Source: ANME-2 cluster archaeon (lineage in GTDB: Archaea; Halobacteriota; Methanosarcinia; Methanosarcinales; Methanocomedenaceae). From it: a stretch of 64,000 nucleotides of DNA. This document shows, in pieces, positions 17,123-26,334 of this stretch. Each line of letters opens with the position of its first letter. Within the stretch, counting starts at the first letter, position 1. The stretch covers positions 95,399 to 159,398 of the forward strand of contig JAHYIS010000001.1 of the NCBI GenBank assembly GCA_019429385.1, written 5' to 3'. The position numbers and the translations under genes are program-made. The notes beneath the pieces are model-generated. The model made no database searches. It was not told where the DNA came from and saw only the letters and a list, made by a program, of their open reading frames with translations.

Positions 17123-19780
17123 ATGGTTATACAAATGAGACCGGAATTAAAACAGTTAGTGATAACAATACTACTATTTCTCCTGGTCTTTACCCTGGGC
17201 GCATCGGCACTGGTGGACCAGGTACCAGTAATAGCCACAGACAGGCCATATTATAATCCATGGGATACCGTCAACATCATTGTCAATGATACTTCTGAAT
17301 TAACTGCGTGGATCATTGACCCCCAGGGGAATGAAATTCCATTGGTGCTGGTTCCATCAGATTCAGGATACAGAGCAGAATATTCTCCTCAACAGGGCAT
17401 TATCCTTGGAACATATACCGTGGTTGCAAGCGGTCCGCAGGTAAATGACACAACTCAATTTGAAATAATTGTAACAACTACCGGCAACCTGACCATCAAC
17501 ACCACAAGGGAAGTGTACGAGGCGGGTCAAAAAGTGGAACTCAGTGTCATTTCTCCGCAGGGCATACCTGTTGTTTGGGTCACCGACCCGATGGGAATTT
17601 CTGTGGCTGTAAAAGTAACTCAGGAAAATGGCGTTTATACCGGAACATTCCGGCCAGACAGACAGATAGTTTTAGGTCAATACCAGGCTGAAGCCGAAAG
17701 TTATGCCAATGGTTCAAAGGAACATGCAACAGTAGTATTTACACTCTCTGCTCCCACAAACCCCCGGGCAATATCGTTTTCATCGGGTGTGGAGTTCTTA
17801 AGAGACCTGTCAGGACCCAGGACCGGACAGCATAAGGTGCCGCCTGAAACCAACATCCATGTCACAGTCACCGTGAACATTGAAGGTTCCCTTTACAATA
17901 CCAACCTGGTTGATTACTTCCCGAAAGACTGGATAGTAACGAATCCAAACAACGGCATTGTATCAGCATACGATGCACAATATAATATGATTACATGGCC
18001 TGTTTCTATCAATGGGTCAATGACAAAATGGTATACTATCGAAAGTCCGCAGAGGACAACTCCGCCAACATCCTACAATTTCTTTACCGGGCTGGGTGGC
18101 AATACCTCCGGACTATGGAAGGTTATGGTTGCAGACCCAACCAATACCTATTATTTCCATCCTGAAACCGTAAATGTGGGAGTAGACGGCATCCGGAAGG
18201 TCGCCAATTCCACAGACAACACAGGCGATACCACAGACGATACGACCGCAGGACCCTTATACACTTCGGGTAACCCGGCCACATTCACCGAACCCCCGGG
18301 TTTCAGGTTCTATACCGATCCGGTTTTTTCCTCACCTTTCACGTTCACATCTGACACTACCATTACCATGTGGTTTGACAATAACTACAACGATTCCAAC
18401 AATGGAACTATCCATTACAAAGCCATAATCTATGACTACAACCCAGCCACTGGCAGCAATATTTCCCTGGGGAGTGATGAGCAGGATTTCATTCAGGGGC
18501 TCACCCAACTGACATTCATTATTCCTACAAATAATACGTCGGTCGCCGGTGGTCACAGGGTAACAGTGGTATTCCAGGTAAACGGTACGGACAGGACCGA
18601 TGACTATAGACCCGCTATTGTCTATGACAGTACCACCAATAACTCACGTATGACCTTTTCGTATGTTGTGGATACACCACCTCCTGGAACGCCGACAGAA
18701 CTGATCATATTCACAGATAAGAAAGTCTATACAGACTGGGTAATAAAAAGCAATCCAGCAAAGGGTGGTCCAGCATCAGTAATCGCATATCAGGGAACCC
18801 GTGCAGTTGACTTAAAAATGTATGTGTACGCAGTGGTCCTTGATGAAAGTGGCAAAATAATGACCGGCAGGACTATCACTGGTACCCTGGATGATATCGA
18901 GAGGTTAGACCACCAGCATAAAGCTGATATTTCCGTACATCATAATGTCATGAACAATCCTAGTTTTTATGATAATATAAGTTTCAACCTTAACGATGAC
19001 GGAACCTTATCAGGCATCGATGTTGCAAATGATGGCATATATGTAGCTGAAATTGACCTGTTAGATATTGATACTACAAATGCAACAAACCTGCTTGAAG
19101 ACCATCTAAAACTTAATATTACCGTCACAGATACCGGAGTGGGTACCAGATATACCTATGTTCTGCTCAGTGCTCTGAGGTGCCATCAAGACACTGACCC
19201 TACCAGTCACCCTGTTCAGCATACAGGGTCAAATGATGAGGGAACTGCTCTTTGTGTTGTCTGCCACACCGGAAGTGAACATTTTTTTGAAACTATATCC
19301 GGGACGATACCTGAACCTATGCTGGATGTGCATGTCGGAAGGATGAATCCGCCCGGAATTTATACTGACTCAAGTAACGATTTTTCAGATTTCATCTGGA
19401 ACAGTTCTAAAATTCCTAAAACCGGAGTTGGCAATATTGAATGGAATAGTATTGTCCCGGGCACAAGGTATTGTGCTGCCTGTCACTTTACCACGGGTAA
19501 ATTCTATGATTACGGAAATGGTGACCGGACTACTCTCACTGACAGACCATCATGCAACGTGGCATCAGTTTCCCAAAATACGGCAAGTGGTCAGGTCTTA
19601 CAAACTATTACCTGTCATGACACAACAGAAATGATGGGAACAACCACCCCTGCATGGAATACAGCATCTGCCGTTTCCACACATGCGTTGAATTATGATA
19701 TCTATAAAGCAAAATCTCACAATCATTCTGGTTTCGTTATCCAATGTATCCTGTGCTGTTTGCCATGGTACAACACATAG
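17123..19780 (+). CDS. Large multiheme c-type cytochrome, 5' part (interrupted by frameshift)
   Basis: The first 885 residues of an exported cytochrome. After a signal peptide (LVITILLFLLVFTLGASA) come two Ig/macroglobulin-like repeats (about 40-210: DRPYYNPWDTVNI and TREVYEAGQKVEL) and further beta-sandwich sequence. Heme motifs start at about residue 690: CVVCH, CAACH, a degenerate ALRCH and a lone TCH. The frame then runs to an early stop, while the following heme motif CAVCH lies in another frame in the same place (19752-19766). The coding sequence therefore shifts frame between about 19700 and 19752. The sequence is probably one gene through 22706, of roughly 1,860 residues. The shift may be a sequencing error or a real mutation. 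Confidence 0.8.
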   Translation: MVIQMRPELKQLVITILLFLLVFTLGASALVDQVPVIATDRPYYNPWDTVNIIVNDTSELTAWIIDPQGNEIPLVLVPSDSGYRAEYSPQQGIILGTYTVVASGPQVNDTTQFEIIVTTTGNLTINTTREVYEAGQKVELSVISPQGIPVVWVTDPMGISVAVKVTQENGVYTGTFRPDRQIVLGQYQAEAESYANGSKEHATVVFTLSAPTNPRAISFSSGVEFLRDLSGPRTGQHKVPPETNIHVTVTVNIEGSLYNTNLVDYFPKDWIVTNPNNGIVSAYDAQYNMITWPVSINGSMTKWYTIESPQRTTPPTSYNFFTGLGGNTSGLWKVMVADPTNTYYFHPETVNVGVDGIRKVANSTDNTGDTTDDTTAGPLYTSGNPATFTEPPGFRFYTDPVFSSPFTFTSDTTITMWFDNNYNDSNNGTIHYKAIIYDYNPATGSNISLGSDEQDFIQGLTQLTFIIPTNNTSVAGGHRVTVVFQVNGTDRTDDYRPAIVYDSTTNNSRMTFSYVVDTPPPGTPTELIIFTDKKVYTDWVIKSNPAKGGPASVIAYQGTRAVDLKMYVYAVVLDESGKIMTGRTITGTLDDIERLDHQHKADISVHHNVMNNPSFYDNISFNLNDDGTLSGIDVANDGIYVAEIDLLDIDTTNATNLLEDHLKLNITVTDTGVGTRYTYVLLSALRCHQDTDPTSHPVQHTGSNDEGTALCVVCHTGSEHFFETISGTIPEPMLDVHVGRMNPPGIYTDSSNDFSDFIWNSSKIPKTGVGNIEWNSIVPGTRYCAACHFTTGKFYDYGNGDRTTLTDRPSCNVASVSQNTASGQVLQTITCHDTTEMMGTTTPAWNTASAVSTHALNYDIYKAKSHNHSGFVIQCILCCLPWYNT

Positions 19781-22706
19781 TCTCACCATGCCCAACATGT
19801 CAGCTGACATAACCAGCAGTGGAAATATCAACAACCAGTGTTTTCCCTGTCACTCAAATACAGGGCCTACGAATTCTTTGAAATATCCTCATGATTCAGG
19901 TACTACTGACTGCAAAGCATGCCACATGGATTCCAGCAAGAGTCTAAACGTTCATCTGGTCCCCGAGGCAGGCATACCCAACCCCAACTGCAGCCAATGC
20001 CACGACCTGGGTGGCATGGCATTGTATCTCATTGACTATAACACGCTTAATAAGAGCGATTATGTCCATAACCAGTTAAACATATCAGAGGGTAGATACC
20101 CGCTGAACTACAATGCGTCGAATGGCTCAGCATCACGACCTGCAGATGACAGGCTTTGCTGGGCCTGCCATGGTGAAGACGATAACGGTGATGGCATTGC
20201 AAATTATTCAGAACAACCTGCCAGCGGCCATCCCGTCAATTACATGACCCCGCATGCATGCGAGGACTGCCACCAGAACGCATCCGCACCGTGGAATGCT
20301 CCACAAAATGTTGCACACAGCAATGCGTCATCTGATACACAGACACCCGGTGCACTTCACTGTTATGACTGTGACGGTAATGATGTAATGTATAACAGGT
20401 CCCACCAGGATGATGATTTCCACTTTAACCTGAAGAATTCACTTGCTGCTCATTACGACATTGGCTTTCCTGAACTTAAAGCACTGCGGGGCACGACCAC
20501 ATACTGTATCCTGTACTGCCACCAGAACACTTCGTCTCCGTTCAGGGATGTGTTCGACGACTTTGAAAATACGGAATTACCCAACCATTCGTCCATGAAT
20601 TCAAGACCCCAAAACCAGAGCTGTGTTGCACCACAGTGTCATGCAGCAACTGCATTGCATGATGCTTTAATGAAGAAACCCACGCTTGAGAGCGGCCAGT
20701 TCGGGAATGAAAATTGCACTGCCATTGAGTGCCATGATCCGGCAATGTTCAGGAACCATAACAACATAGTGAATTGTACATCATGCCATATGGACAATTC
20801 CGGACCGAATATCCACCCGATAAAATACCTGCAGAACAATGGCTGGGACTTTGTACAGTTGAACTATACGGCTGCTGATTGCAATCTCTGCCACAAAAAT
20901 AATCTTGCAGATGCAAATATGTACAAATGGGGATTGAACCCTGTAAAAATAGGGATCCAGCATCATTCAGATAACCCCGGGAATGGCAGTATCTGGAACA
21001 GGACCAGCGAACCGTTCTGGACATATGTACCAAATACCATAACATTTGTTACTGGCTGGCAAAACAACTCAGTACGGGGCTTTTTGACAGGCTTTGCTGC
21101 CATGCAGGATACCAACGTGTCGTCAACCATAATAAGCGAGAACACTACAGATGAATCTTTTGTAGGGTATTATCCGGACAATACTGATTTCGCTGTGAAT
21201 GCAACAGGATGGGTCTCATCCGACACGTTAAGCGGGACAAGTGCATACTCAGGTACAATCGGTAATACACCCGGTGCGATAACCGTTTCTTCAATAAAAA
21301 GGAACGATGTGGTAGATTCCTATTGGAATGCCAATTTCACTTATCCAAGAAGCAATAAAGTCACAGAGGTAATAGTTAAACTCGACAGTATGCTTGTCAT
21401 TGCTTCTGACATGGACACAACTGCCACCAGGGCAATAAATGTAAGTATCGATGACAATAGCGGAAATGTAACCGAGGTCTATAGCAGGATCCTGCCTTCG
21501 AATCCTGAATCCCGGTGGGTGGAAAGTGGAGACATATCGGTTCCAAATCCGGACACCGTGTTCTGGAAAAATGGTGATTACACTATCAGAATCAGGACAA
21601 GGTTCTCAGCCCTGAATACAAAAACGGTCAATATAAAAACCGCATATGATAATGTCCATGTGGACCTTTATGAAACGGATTATAAGAAGTACAATTTTAC
21701 ATTATATATTAATAATACTCCACCAAGTGACAGATATAGTCTGTTCATAGGGTATCATTCGCACATGGAATCTGCAGAGTTATATGTAATGAACAATTCT
21801 CTTTTTGAATTGAAAGCAAACCTTAATGTCGGTGCATTCACCAGCGCAATAATACCACTGAGCCAACAGGAATTCAATAATGGAAACATTACTCTTCTCA
21901 TCAAAGACAGTAACGGTCCTGGAACGACTCCTGCTGATATTGATGTACATGCATCCTGGCTGGACATAGAATACCTGTTTGTGCGTTCATACGGGTGGGT
22001 GAACAACAGGTCGGTCCGTTATGCTTGCGAGTACTGCCACGCTCCTGACGACCACCATGAATATGCACTGGGATTACCGTATTTTTTCAAGGGTACTAAT
22101 TACGTGGGTCAACAGGTAAACAACTCGACGACATGGTGTGCATCGTGCCACTACCAGGGTTATGTAAGCGGTGGCAACAGTTACTCTGATATGGTTAATT
22201 CCTTCCTGAACCACAGTCTCCCCGTGCCACCTGAGATAACCGGACATCCTGAATACGGTGTCAATGCATCCATAGACCCTGATTATTTCAACCATACCGG
22301 TTTTAGCACGTATAATGACTCGGAATGCTGGACCTGCCATAAAGGTAATCTTCCAGAAGGTACGAACAGTACCGTCTTTATACATTATGTATCGACCGAT
22401 GTTCTGGAATACGTGAATTTTAGTGTGAACAAGACCATTGTACCCGGACCGGGTCTTGAAAACTATACCATTACACTTAACCTGACCAATCCTGACATTT
22501 CAAACCAGACGAACCTCAGTGTCTATGACCTGGTACCTGTCAATTTCACCATCACCAACCCGGTGCCAAATTATAATGGGTCAAATGCAACCAGATACTA
22601 CTGGACCATGGATCTCATGGCAGGGGAAAGTAAGGTCGTGACCTATACCATGGTGGCAACCGGAAGGTACAATATTTCTGATGTTCTCACGGTGGGTGTG
22701 TTCTAA
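19695..22706 (+). CDS. Large multiheme c-type cytochrome, 3' part
   Basis: This continuation of the cytochrome has eleven canonical CxxCH motifs: CAVCH, CFPCH, CKACH, CSQCH, CWACH, CEDCH, CTSCH, CNLCH, CEYCH, CASCH, CWTCH. It also has unusual candidates: CILYCH (CX3CH), CVAPQCH and CTAIECH (CX4CH), and CYDCD. A non-heme beta-sandwich insert of about 350 residues separates the eight-motif middle from the last three. The C terminus is a DUF11-like repeat (NFSVNKTIVPGPGLENYTIT). The nominal ATG at 19695 is not a true start; homology to the heme array begins at 19752. Multiheme cytochromes of this size in methane-oxidising archaea carry electrons across the S-layer; that role is inferred. The stop overlaps the next start (TAATG). 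Confidence 0.82.
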   Translation: MISIKQNLTIILVSLSNVSCAVCHGTTHSLTMPNMSADITSSGNINNQCFPCHSNTGPTNSLKYPHDSGTTDCKACHMDSSKSLNVHLVPEAGIPNPNCSQCHDLGGMALYLIDYNTLNKSDYVHNQLNISEGRYPLNYNASNGSASRPADDRLCWACHGEDDNGDGIANYSEQPASGHPVNYMTPHACEDCHQNASAPWNAPQNVAHSNASSDTQTPGALHCYDCDGNDVMYNRSHQDDDFHFNLKNSLAAHYDIGFPELKALRGTTTYCILYCHQNTSSPFRDVFDDFENTELPNHSSMNSRPQNQSCVAPQCHAATALHDALMKKPTLESGQFGNENCTAIECHDPAMFRNHNNIVNCTSCHMDNSGPNIHPIKYLQNNGWDFVQLNYTAADCNLCHKNNLADANMYKWGLNPVKIGIQHHSDNPGNGSIWNRTSEPFWTYVPNTITFVTGWQNNSVRGFLTGFAAMQDTNVSSTIISENTTDESFVGYYPDNTDFAVNATGWVSSDTLSGTSAYSGTIGNTPGAITVSSIKRNDVVDSYWNANFTYPRSNKVTEVIVKLDSMLVIASDMDTTATRAINVSIDDNSGNVTEVYSRILPSNPESRWVESGDISVPNPDTVFWKNGDYTIRIRTRFSALNTKTVNIKTAYDNVHVDLYETDYKKYNFTLYINNTPPSDRYSLFIGYHSHMESAELYVMNNSLFELKANLNVGAFTSAIIPLSQQEFNNGNITLLIKDSNGPGTTPADIDVHASWLDIEYLFVRSYGWVNNRSVRYACEYCHAPDDHHEYALGLPYFFKGTNYVGQQVNNSTTWCASCHYQGYVSGGNSYSDMVNSFLNHSLPVPPEITGHPEYGVNASIDPDYFNHTGFSTYNDSECWTCHKGNLPEGTNSTVFIHYVSTDVLEYVNFSVNKTIVPGPGLENYTITLNLTNPDISNQTNLSVYDLVPVNFTITNPVPNYNGSNATRYYWTMDLMAGESKVVTYTMVATGRYNISDVLTVGVF

Positions 22707-22990
22707 TGAGATACTGCCGCCAGGTTCCCTCAATTGTGCTGTTACTGTCTCTGTCCTTGCTGTTCAGTTCGCCAGTATCGGCAATTCCCCTGAACCTGCA
22801 TCTCGATACTACCGAATACATCAATAGCCTGGTTTTTTATTCAGACGGGAACTACAGTCTCAGTGATGCCACGGGTTCACTCTATATTACGAATCCATCC
22901 CTGAACAATACCATAGCAGATATCAACATTGATTTTACCAGTGGCATTACACCTTCCAATATCCATATCAACAAAACTTGGCTGCAATAA
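22706..22990 (+). CDS. PGF-pre-PGF envelope protein, 5' part (interrupted by frameshift)
   Basis: The first 94 residues: a signal peptide (SIVLLLSLSLLFSSPVSA) and a region matching the N terminus of the exported protein at 14341-16029 (TTEYINSLVF, ADINIDFTSG). It stops at 22988, yet the sequence continues coherently in another frame, where CNNTTVVSYQIASSAI lines up with the paralogue's VLISYNMTSAPM. One gene of about 590 residues has thus been split by a frameshift near 22970-22985. The start overlaps the cytochrome stop, implying translational coupling. Confidence 0.72.
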   Translation: MRYCRQVPSIVLLLSLSLLFSSPVSAIPLNLHLDTTEYINSLVFYSDGNYSLSDATGSLYITNPSLNNTIADINIDFTSGITPSNIHINKTWLQ

Positions 22991-24470
22991 TACGACCGTT
23001 GTATCGTACCAGATTGCCAGTTCCGCCATCAGCCTTCCAATATCAGTGGTCGAGACCTTAACGCCTGCAACACTTGTACCGGGTATTAACCAGACCATTG
23101 TTTTCAATGTAACAATCAACAATTCAGGAATTGAAGATATCAATATTGTCCAGTTTGACAAGGTATTCCCGTCCGAACTGAACTATCATAACATCACAGC
23201 CACAAATGGCAGCGTGAATTTTTCGAACACTACGAATACGGTTGTCTGGACTAATGTTACCATCCATCCCGCATCCACCGAGAGCATGCAAATACTGTTT
23301 TCTACCACATCCACCACCAGCATTACCGTTCAAGATTCCAACGTATCATTTACTCTTCCCACCTATTCGGCATCCACATCTCTTTCATTATCTGGTGTCA
23401 CTATCTCCACGAACTTCACGCTTGAAAAAGAGAAAATTTCCAAGGATAGGTGGAGGGTCGGTTTACGGGTGTGGGATGAAAGCGAGTTCAATTATTCACA
23501 GTATAAGTCTGAGATATATCTCTCAGACACAATGCTGAACAATACTGCGCTCATCAAGACATTCTACCCGAACGTCATCCTCCAGCCCGGACAATCATGG
23601 CACGGTGAACTATTCTATGATTACCCGGATGTCCCTGTTTTCTTTGGACAGGTATACTATACCGTATCGTTCAACCTTTCAGGCAGTTCAGTGCCGGTAA
23701 CACCGGTAAAAAGTGGAGGTTACATCATCAATTCCATTGTTTCCCCTGACAAAGGACCGGGTAGCGGTGGAGGTGGCGGTGGAGGAGGTGGCGGCTCCTC
23801 GGGAGAAGACTTCTACAATATCGTATGTTCGGAAACAGACCGGCAAAGTGTACAAAAAAATGCATCTGTCAGTTACAGCTTTAATCTCGATTGCACTATT
23901 GTAAAACATATCAATTTCACGTCTCTTGTCAGTGCGGGAGAGATCGCTTCAAAGGTGGAAGTATTGAACAGTACGTCCTCGCTGGTCAATGCAACTCCGC
24001 CCGGGTTAGTATTTAAGAATGTTAATATCTGGCTTGGGAATTATGGATGGGCCGTACCAAAGAATATTGATAATGTAACAGTCGTTTTTGTTGTTGACAG
24101 GACATGGATATCTGACAAGTATATTGATGTATCCACTATTGCCCTGTATCGTTATGTCGACGGGGTCTGGTCTAAACTAGATACAACATATGTAAAAGAA
24201 GATGCCACTTATTATTATTTTGAAGCAAAAACACCGGATTTTTCGCCGTTTGCGATTTCAAGTGAGGCATCATGGTTAGAAATGATGCCATTACCCACAT
24301 TTACCGCCATTCCCACACCAGTTGAGCAAAAAGAAACGCCTCCATCAAATGAAACGAGCGTACCGGTAGAAAAGAAAAAGCCATGCTGGTTATTGCTCCT
24401 GATACAGGTAATCAGTTACCTTGCACTATTTGTTTATCTGTGGAGAAAGGAATTGCGTGAATGGATTTAG
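22929..24470 (+). CDS. PGF-pre-PGF domain envelope protein, 3' part
   Basis: This frame holds the remainder of the gene started at 22706; true homology begins near 22980. In order: a DUF11-like beta-sandwich (ETLTPATLVPGINQTIVFNV), a second domain, a pure glycine linker (GSGGGGGGGGGGSSG), a PGF-pre-PGF domain (FKNVNIWLGNYGWAVPKNI ... YRYVDGVWSKL ... TPDFSPFAI), a Pro/Thr/Glu spacer and a C-terminal membrane helix (WLLLLIQVISYLALFVYLW). PGF-pre-PGF domains are found in archaeal surface proteins, but the expected terminal PGF sorting signal is replaced here by a plain membrane anchor. Cotranscribed with the cytochrome, it is probably a surface-layer component. Confidence 0.78.
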   Translation: MILPVALHLPISISTKLGCNNTTVVSYQIASSAISLPISVVETLTPATLVPGINQTIVFNVTINNSGIEDINIVQFDKVFPSELNYHNITATNGSVNFSNTTNTVVWTNVTIHPASTESMQILFSTTSTTSITVQDSNVSFTLPTYSASTSLSLSGVTISTNFTLEKEKISKDRWRVGLRVWDESEFNYSQYKSEIYLSDTMLNNTALIKTFYPNVILQPGQSWHGELFYDYPDVPVFFGQVYYTVSFNLSGSSVPVTPVKSGGYIINSIVSPDKGPGSGGGGGGGGGGSSGEDFYNIVCSETDRQSVQKNASVSYSFNLDCTIVKHINFTSLVSAGEIASKVEVLNSTSSLVNATPPGLVFKNVNIWLGNYGWAVPKNIDNVTVVFVVDRTWISDKYIDVSTIALYRYVDGVWSKLDTTYVKEDATYYYFEAKTPDFSPFAISSEASWLEMMPLPTFTAIPTPVEQKETPPSNETSVPVEKKKPCWLLLLIQVISYLALFVYLWRKELREWI

Positions 24471-24536
24471 AGAGACCCTGTACAATTTTATGGTTATCTT
24501 TACCATCGTGCGGGAAAAACCGATTTACCTTGAACA

Positions 24537-24968
24537 TTATTTCACATCTTCAATTCCGATAAGCACCACACCGGCCCCGTCAAGCACGTTGATGGCATTA
24601 TGTATGTCATCCACCCTGATTATCAACAGCGCCTTCTCAGTTGCCGTGGCAAAGGCATAGGCATAGTCCACGTTGATATTATTAGAACCAAGCACTGATG
24701 CAATATCATGCAGGCCGCCGGGTGAATCGCTCATCTCCACGCCAAGCACTTCAGTTTCGGAGACCGTGAATCCGGCATCGTGTAATACATCATGGGCCCT
24801 GTCAGGTTTATCAACAACCATGCGCAGTACGCCAAAATCCCCAGCCTCTGCAATAGTAAATGCCCTTATATTGATGCCTGCGGATTTCAGCTGCCCGGTG
24901 ATCTCCTCAAGCCTGCCCGGTTTATTCTCGGCAAATATGGATATCTGTTTGATCATTTTACTTTCCAT
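24537..24968 (-). CDS. Tandem ACT-domain protein
   Basis: About 143 residues with two ACT domains (about 3-70: QISIFAENKPGRLEEITG; about 75-140: MSDSPGGLHDIASVLGSNNI). ACT domains bind amino acids or similar small ligands. Archaeal genomes often encode this protein right after a phenylacetate-CoA ligase, as here (gap 15 nt), where it probably senses an aromatic amino acid or its keto acid. The ATG at 24968 follows GGAGTGGAG; GTG at 24977 and ATG at 24956 are alternatives. Confidence 0.86.
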   Translation of the reverse strand: MESKMIKQISIFAENKPGRLEEITGQLKSAGINIRAFTIAEAGDFGVLRMVVDKPDRAHDVLHDAGFTVSETEVLGVEMSDSPGGLHDIASVLGSNNINVDYAYAFATATEKALLIIRVDDIHNAINVLDGAGVVLIGIEDVK

Positions 24969-24983
24969 GTTCTCCACTCCATA

Positions 24984-26288
24984 TCATATTTTCCTTTTAT
25001 CAATAACCCTCTGTGCCTTACCCATGGACCGCGGGATGGTCCCCGGTTCCACAAGTTCGACCTTTCCTGTGATGTTCAGTACCGTATGAAGTGCCTTGCC
25101 TACCTTTTTCTCAAGCTTCATCAGGTCAGATATCTTATCACTGAACACGTCCGCGGTCACCTCGACCTTGACCGTAAGCTTATCAAGTTCCCCCTCACGT
25201 TCAACAATGAGCTGGTAATGTTCGGCCACTTCGGGTATCTCCATCAATACCGCTTCCACCTGTCCCGGGAACACGTTGATGCCCCTTACGATTATCATAT
25301 CATCGGTCCTGCCCAGGATACGCATGATGCGCGGATGCGTCCTGCCGCATTTGCAGGATTCGCTTCTTATCACGGTCAGATCACCGAGGCGGTATCGTAT
25401 CAGCGGCAGCGCTTCCTTGACCAGCGTGGTCACGACCAGCTCCCCCCTCTCGCCGTCAGGTAATTGCTCCCCGGTCTTCGGGTCAATGACCTCTATCAGG
25501 AACTGGTCTGCCCAGATATGGATGCCGTCCTGGTACGTACATTCGGTGAACAGGGGACCGCTTATTTCTGAAGTCCCGAAAATATCGTACGCCTTGATGC
25601 CGGTCTGCTCTTCGATCCTTCTGCGCATCTCCTCAGACCACGGTTCGGCCCCGAATATCCCGCATTTCAATTGAGTGTCGTTAGCTATACTGATACCCAT
25701 TTTCTTTGCGACCTCGTGTATGTGAAGGAAATATGACGGTGTGCAGGCGATAGCAGTGGAGCCCAGGTCCTGCATCAGTTCTATCTGCCTCTCAGTATTC
25801 CCGGAACTGGTTGGAATGGCACTTGCCCCGACCATTTCCGTACCATAATGCAATCCCAGTCCGCCCGTGAACAGGCCATACCCGTAACCAACCTGCACCA
25901 CATCTCCCCGGCCTATGCCAATAGAGGTCAGGCCACGGGCAAGTGAGGTGCTCCATTCTTTGACATCATTCTGGGTATATCCCACAACAGTCGGTTTGCC
26001 GGTGGTACCGCTGGATGCATGGTAGCGGACAACCTGGCTTTGCGGGACACAGAACATGCCTGTGGGATATGTATCCCTGAGGTCCTGTTTGACAGTGAAA
26101 GGAAGTTTCTTCACATCCTCAAGGGATTGTATATCAGAAGGCGAAACCCCTACTTCGTCAAATCGTTTCCTGTAGAACGGAGAATGGTCATACACATATC
26201 GGACCAGTGATTTCAGTTTATCTTCCTGGACCTTTTTCAGTTCATCTACAGGCATTCTCTCAACAAGCGGGTCCCAGTATTCAGGCAT
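24984..26288 (-). CDS. Phenylacetate-CoA ligase family enzyme
   Basis: A 434-residue AMP-forming acyl-CoA ligase of the PaaK type: N-terminal YWDPLVERM, the AMP-binding loop YHASSGTTGKPTVVGYT (89-105), YGYGLFTGGLGLHYG, DIFGTSEISGP, and a C-terminal RIMRILGRTDDMIIVRGINVFP hinge. It activates phenylacetate or related aryl acids with ATP and CoA. In methanogens it probably works with indolepyruvate-type oxidoreductases in aromatic amino-acid metabolism (family knowledge). The ATG at 26288 is chosen because it begins the conserved region and avoids overlap with the upstream gene. Confidence 0.92.
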   Translation of the reverse strand: MPEYWDPLVERMPVDELKKVQEDKLKSLVRYVYDHSPFYRKRFDEVGVSPSDIQSLEDVKKLPFTVKQDLRDTYPTGMFCVPQSQVVRYHASSGTTGKPTVVGYTQNDVKEWSTSLARGLTSIGIGRGDVVQVGYGYGLFTGGLGLHYGTEMVGASAIPTSSGNTERQIELMQDLGSTAIACTPSYFLHIHEVAKKMGISIANDTQLKCGIFGAEPWSEEMRRRIEEQTGIKAYDIFGTSEISGPLFTECTYQDGIHIWADQFLIEVIDPKTGEQLPDGERGELVVTTLVKEALPLIRYRLGDLTVIRSESCKCGRTHPRIMRILGRTDDMIIVRGINVFPGQVEAVLMEIPEVAEHYQLIVEREGELDKLTVKVEVTADVFSDKISDLMKLEKKVGKALHTVLNITGKVELVEPGTIPRSMGKAQRVIDKRKI

Positions 26289-26334
26289 GGTAATCCCTGA
26301 ATACTCTTCTCTAAAAAGATATAAAATGTTTGGT

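Noticed and set aside
24792..25463. 223-residue plus-strand open frame opposite the phenylacetate-CoA ligase and ACT genes
   Set aside because: It is antisense to well-supported genes, has no recognisable domain, and arises from the codon pattern of the true strand.
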